Source: JAWXCH01 sp034440595
Lineage (GTDB): Bacteria > Planctomycetota > Planctomycetia > Pirellulales > JALHPA01
Length of the DNA stretch: 5,522 nt
Direction: 5' to 3'
Assembly (NCBI GenBank): GCA_034440595.1
Contig: JAWXCH010000008.1
Coordinates: forward strand, 1-5,522
Shown: one piece after another, positions 4,389 to 5,522 of the stretch
How positions within the stretch are numbered: the stretch's first letter is position 1
Layout of the letters: each line of letters begins with the position of its first letter
The notes under the pieces: generated by a model
What the model saw: only the letters and a program-made list of their open reading frames with translations
The model's database searches: none
Told to the model about the DNA's origin: nothing
Program-made: the position numbers and the translations under genes

Positions 4389-5522
4389 CGCGCCGCGTCC
4401 TCGATCCGGTCGAGCGCCTCATCAATATCGGCAATACTATGTGCCACGGAGGGGAACATAGGCTCGAATTGGTTCGGGTGGAAGTAAACTCCGCGACGTT
4501 GCGCCGCATGCTGAAGCTCGATGAATTTTTCAAATTCACAGTTCTCGCGGACTTCACGGTAGTCGTAGAGTCTCTCAACCGGAGTCTTGGTTAGGAAGAG
4601 CGATGCCGCCGCGCCGACGTGTTGCGTGTGCGCCGGCACACCGAGTCGCGCCATGATTTCTTCCAAACCGCTGCAAAGGCGACCTGTTACAGCATTCAGT
4701 TGTGAGTAGACCGCATCCTTATCATGGATCAAGCGATCGAGCACCGCATCGGCAGCGGCCATCACGACCGCGTTGCCAGAGAATACACCCCCATGGAACA
4801 TGCGGCCATTGACGATCGACTGCATCAGATCCTTTGAAGCTCCAAAGGCGGAGATCGGGTATCCTCCGCCAACTGCCTTGGAGACTACGGTAATATCTGG
4901 GTACACAGCGTATAGATCCTGTGCGCCGCCAGGACCGGCACGAAAACCGGTAATGACCTCGTCAAAAATGAGCATGCAGTCGTAGTCGACAGTCGCCTCG
5001 CGCAGTCCAGGCAGAAACTGGTCGCGTGGAGGAAGCAAACCGGCGTTGCCCATGATCGGTTCGGTGATTACGGCGGCGACCTCATCACCATACATTTCCA
5101 TCGCTCGGTAGAACGTTTCCAGGTCGTTCCAGCGAACAACAATCGCATTGAGCGCATCGTCACCCATGCCGGCGGTCCCTGGAATGGCAGGCCCAAAACC
5201 GCATGCCGGTAGCTGTTCGATCGGAGCATGATAGCGGTGGAAAACCGCCTCGCTCCAGCCGTGGTAGTTGCCCTCAAAAATGATGATCTTATTTTTGCCC
5301 GTGACAGTACGAGCCAATCGGATAGCCGAGGCAACCGCCTCGGTACCGGAGTTTGCAAATCGCATCAACTCCATGCTCGGAAAGAGAACCTTGATCTTCT
5401 CCGCCACGCGGGTGGTAATCTCGGTGGGAAAACCAAGCTGACTGCCACGTTCGGTAATTTGTCGTGTGACGGCTTCGATCACTGCCTTAGGACGGTGTCC
5501 AAGGATCAGCGGACCGTAAGCC
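4373..5522 (-). CDS. Class III PLP-dependent aminotransferase, glutamate-1-semialdehyde aminomutase-like (5' end outside window)
   Basis: About 383 C-terminal residues are visible. The frame continues through AYGPLILGHRPKAV to the right edge, so the GTG at 5482 is internal (it is used below as residue 1). The enzyme should move an amino group using pyridoxal phosphate. Visible features are the phosphate-site NSGTEA (44-49), GNYHGW (71-76) whose Tyr stacks on PLP in this fold, Asp174 in FDEVITGFR, which pairs with the PLP ring nitrogen, and the Schiff-base Lys202 in VSKAVGGGYP (codon at complement 4877-4879). The ending GVYFHPNQFEPMFPSVAHS resembles the HemL-type C-terminus. The housekeeping HemL lysine motif is normally GKIIGGG, so this is probably a specialised paralogue rather than the tetrapyrrole enzyme. 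The usual Thr of the GGT-F/Y-SGN motif is Val (HGGVFSGN, Val233). The 3' end overlaps the ligase start by 16 bases. Confidence 0.88.
   Translation of the reverse strand, partial: AYGPLILGHRPKAVIEAVTRQITERGSQLGFPTEITTRVAEKIKVLFPSMELMRFANSGTEAVASAIRLARTVTGKNKIIIFEGNYHGWSEAVFHRYHAPIEQLPACGFGPAIPGTAGMGDDALNAIVVRWNDLETFYRAMEMYGDEVAAVITEPIMGNAGLLPPRDQFLPGLREATVDYDCMLIFDEVITGFRAGPGGAQDLYAVYPDITVVSKAVGGGYPISAFGASKDLMQSIVNGRMFHGGVFSGNAVVMAAADAVLDRLIHDKDAVYSQLNAVTGRLCSGLEEIMARLGVPAHTQHVGAAASLFLTKTPVERLYDYREVRENCEFEKFIELQHAAQRRGVYFHPNQFEPMFPSVAHSIADIDEALDRIEDAARCTLK
4398..4402 (-). promoter_or_regulatory. Ribosome binding site of the ligase, inside the aminotransferase gene
   Basis: GAGGA on the - strand ends 9 bases before the ligase ATG at 4388. 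It lies within the coding end of the aminotransferase, fitting coupled translation and supporting this start codon. Confidence 0.45.

Noticed and set aside
2916..4487. Several + strand open frames opposite the ligase
   Set aside because: They are shadows of the ligase gene, which has a full set of ANL motifs. None shows a domain or ribosome binding site.
1..5522. CRISPR array, toxin-antitoxin pair or defence system
   Set aside because: No regularly spaced repeats are seen, and no protein here shows toxin, nuclease or defence-type motifs. The XRE gene pairs with an integrase, not a toxin.

Overview
The window looks like a junction between an integrated mobile element (left half, + strand) and host chromosome (right half, - strand). 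A serine tRNA gene sits exactly at the junction. The organism is most likely a planctomycete of the Rhodopirellula/Pirellulales type. This is a recognition-based inference: the left-hand set of a DUF3987-type protein, a small TubC_N/zinc-ribbon protein, an XRE regulator and a tyrosine recombinase with a 'FHNLRSSRQTELAE' catalytic block is a layout I associate with planctomycete genomes. No search was run.

Left region (1-2621, + strand): four genes lie head to tail. The first is the C-terminal end of a DUF3987-like (primase/helicase-associated) protein cut by the window edge. Next, with a 4-base ATGA overlap, comes a 149-residue protein with a TubC_N-like N-terminus and a two-CxxC zinc knuckle. 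A 44-base gap holds a perfect 19-bp palindrome and a possible promoter. Then come a 76-residue XRE-type HTH protein and, 2 bases after its stop, a tyrosine recombinase with the full catalytic set (R, K, H, R, W, Y). I read this as the replication, regulation and integration end of an integrative element.

Junction (2554-2640): a complete tRNA-Ser(UGA) gene lies on the - strand, with its 3' end facing the integrase. The integrase reading frame does not stop before it. It runs 68 bases into the antisense strand of the tRNA, so its last 22 residues are tRNA-derived. This is the classic geometry of integration into a tRNA 3' end.

The 266 bases at 2641-2906 hold no gene I can support, only a 10-bp inverted repeat and short related repeats.

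Right region (2907-5522, - strand): two overlapping genes are transcribed leftward. A class III PLP-dependent aminotransferase, related to glutamate-1-semialdehyde aminomutase and cut by the right edge, is followed with a 16-base overlap by a 493-residue AMP-forming acyl-CoA synthetase/ligase. The tight coupling suggests one biosynthetic pathway in which an amino or keto substrate is transaminated and a carboxylate is activated, for instance for a secondary metabolite or a modified surface sugar. The product cannot be told from this window.
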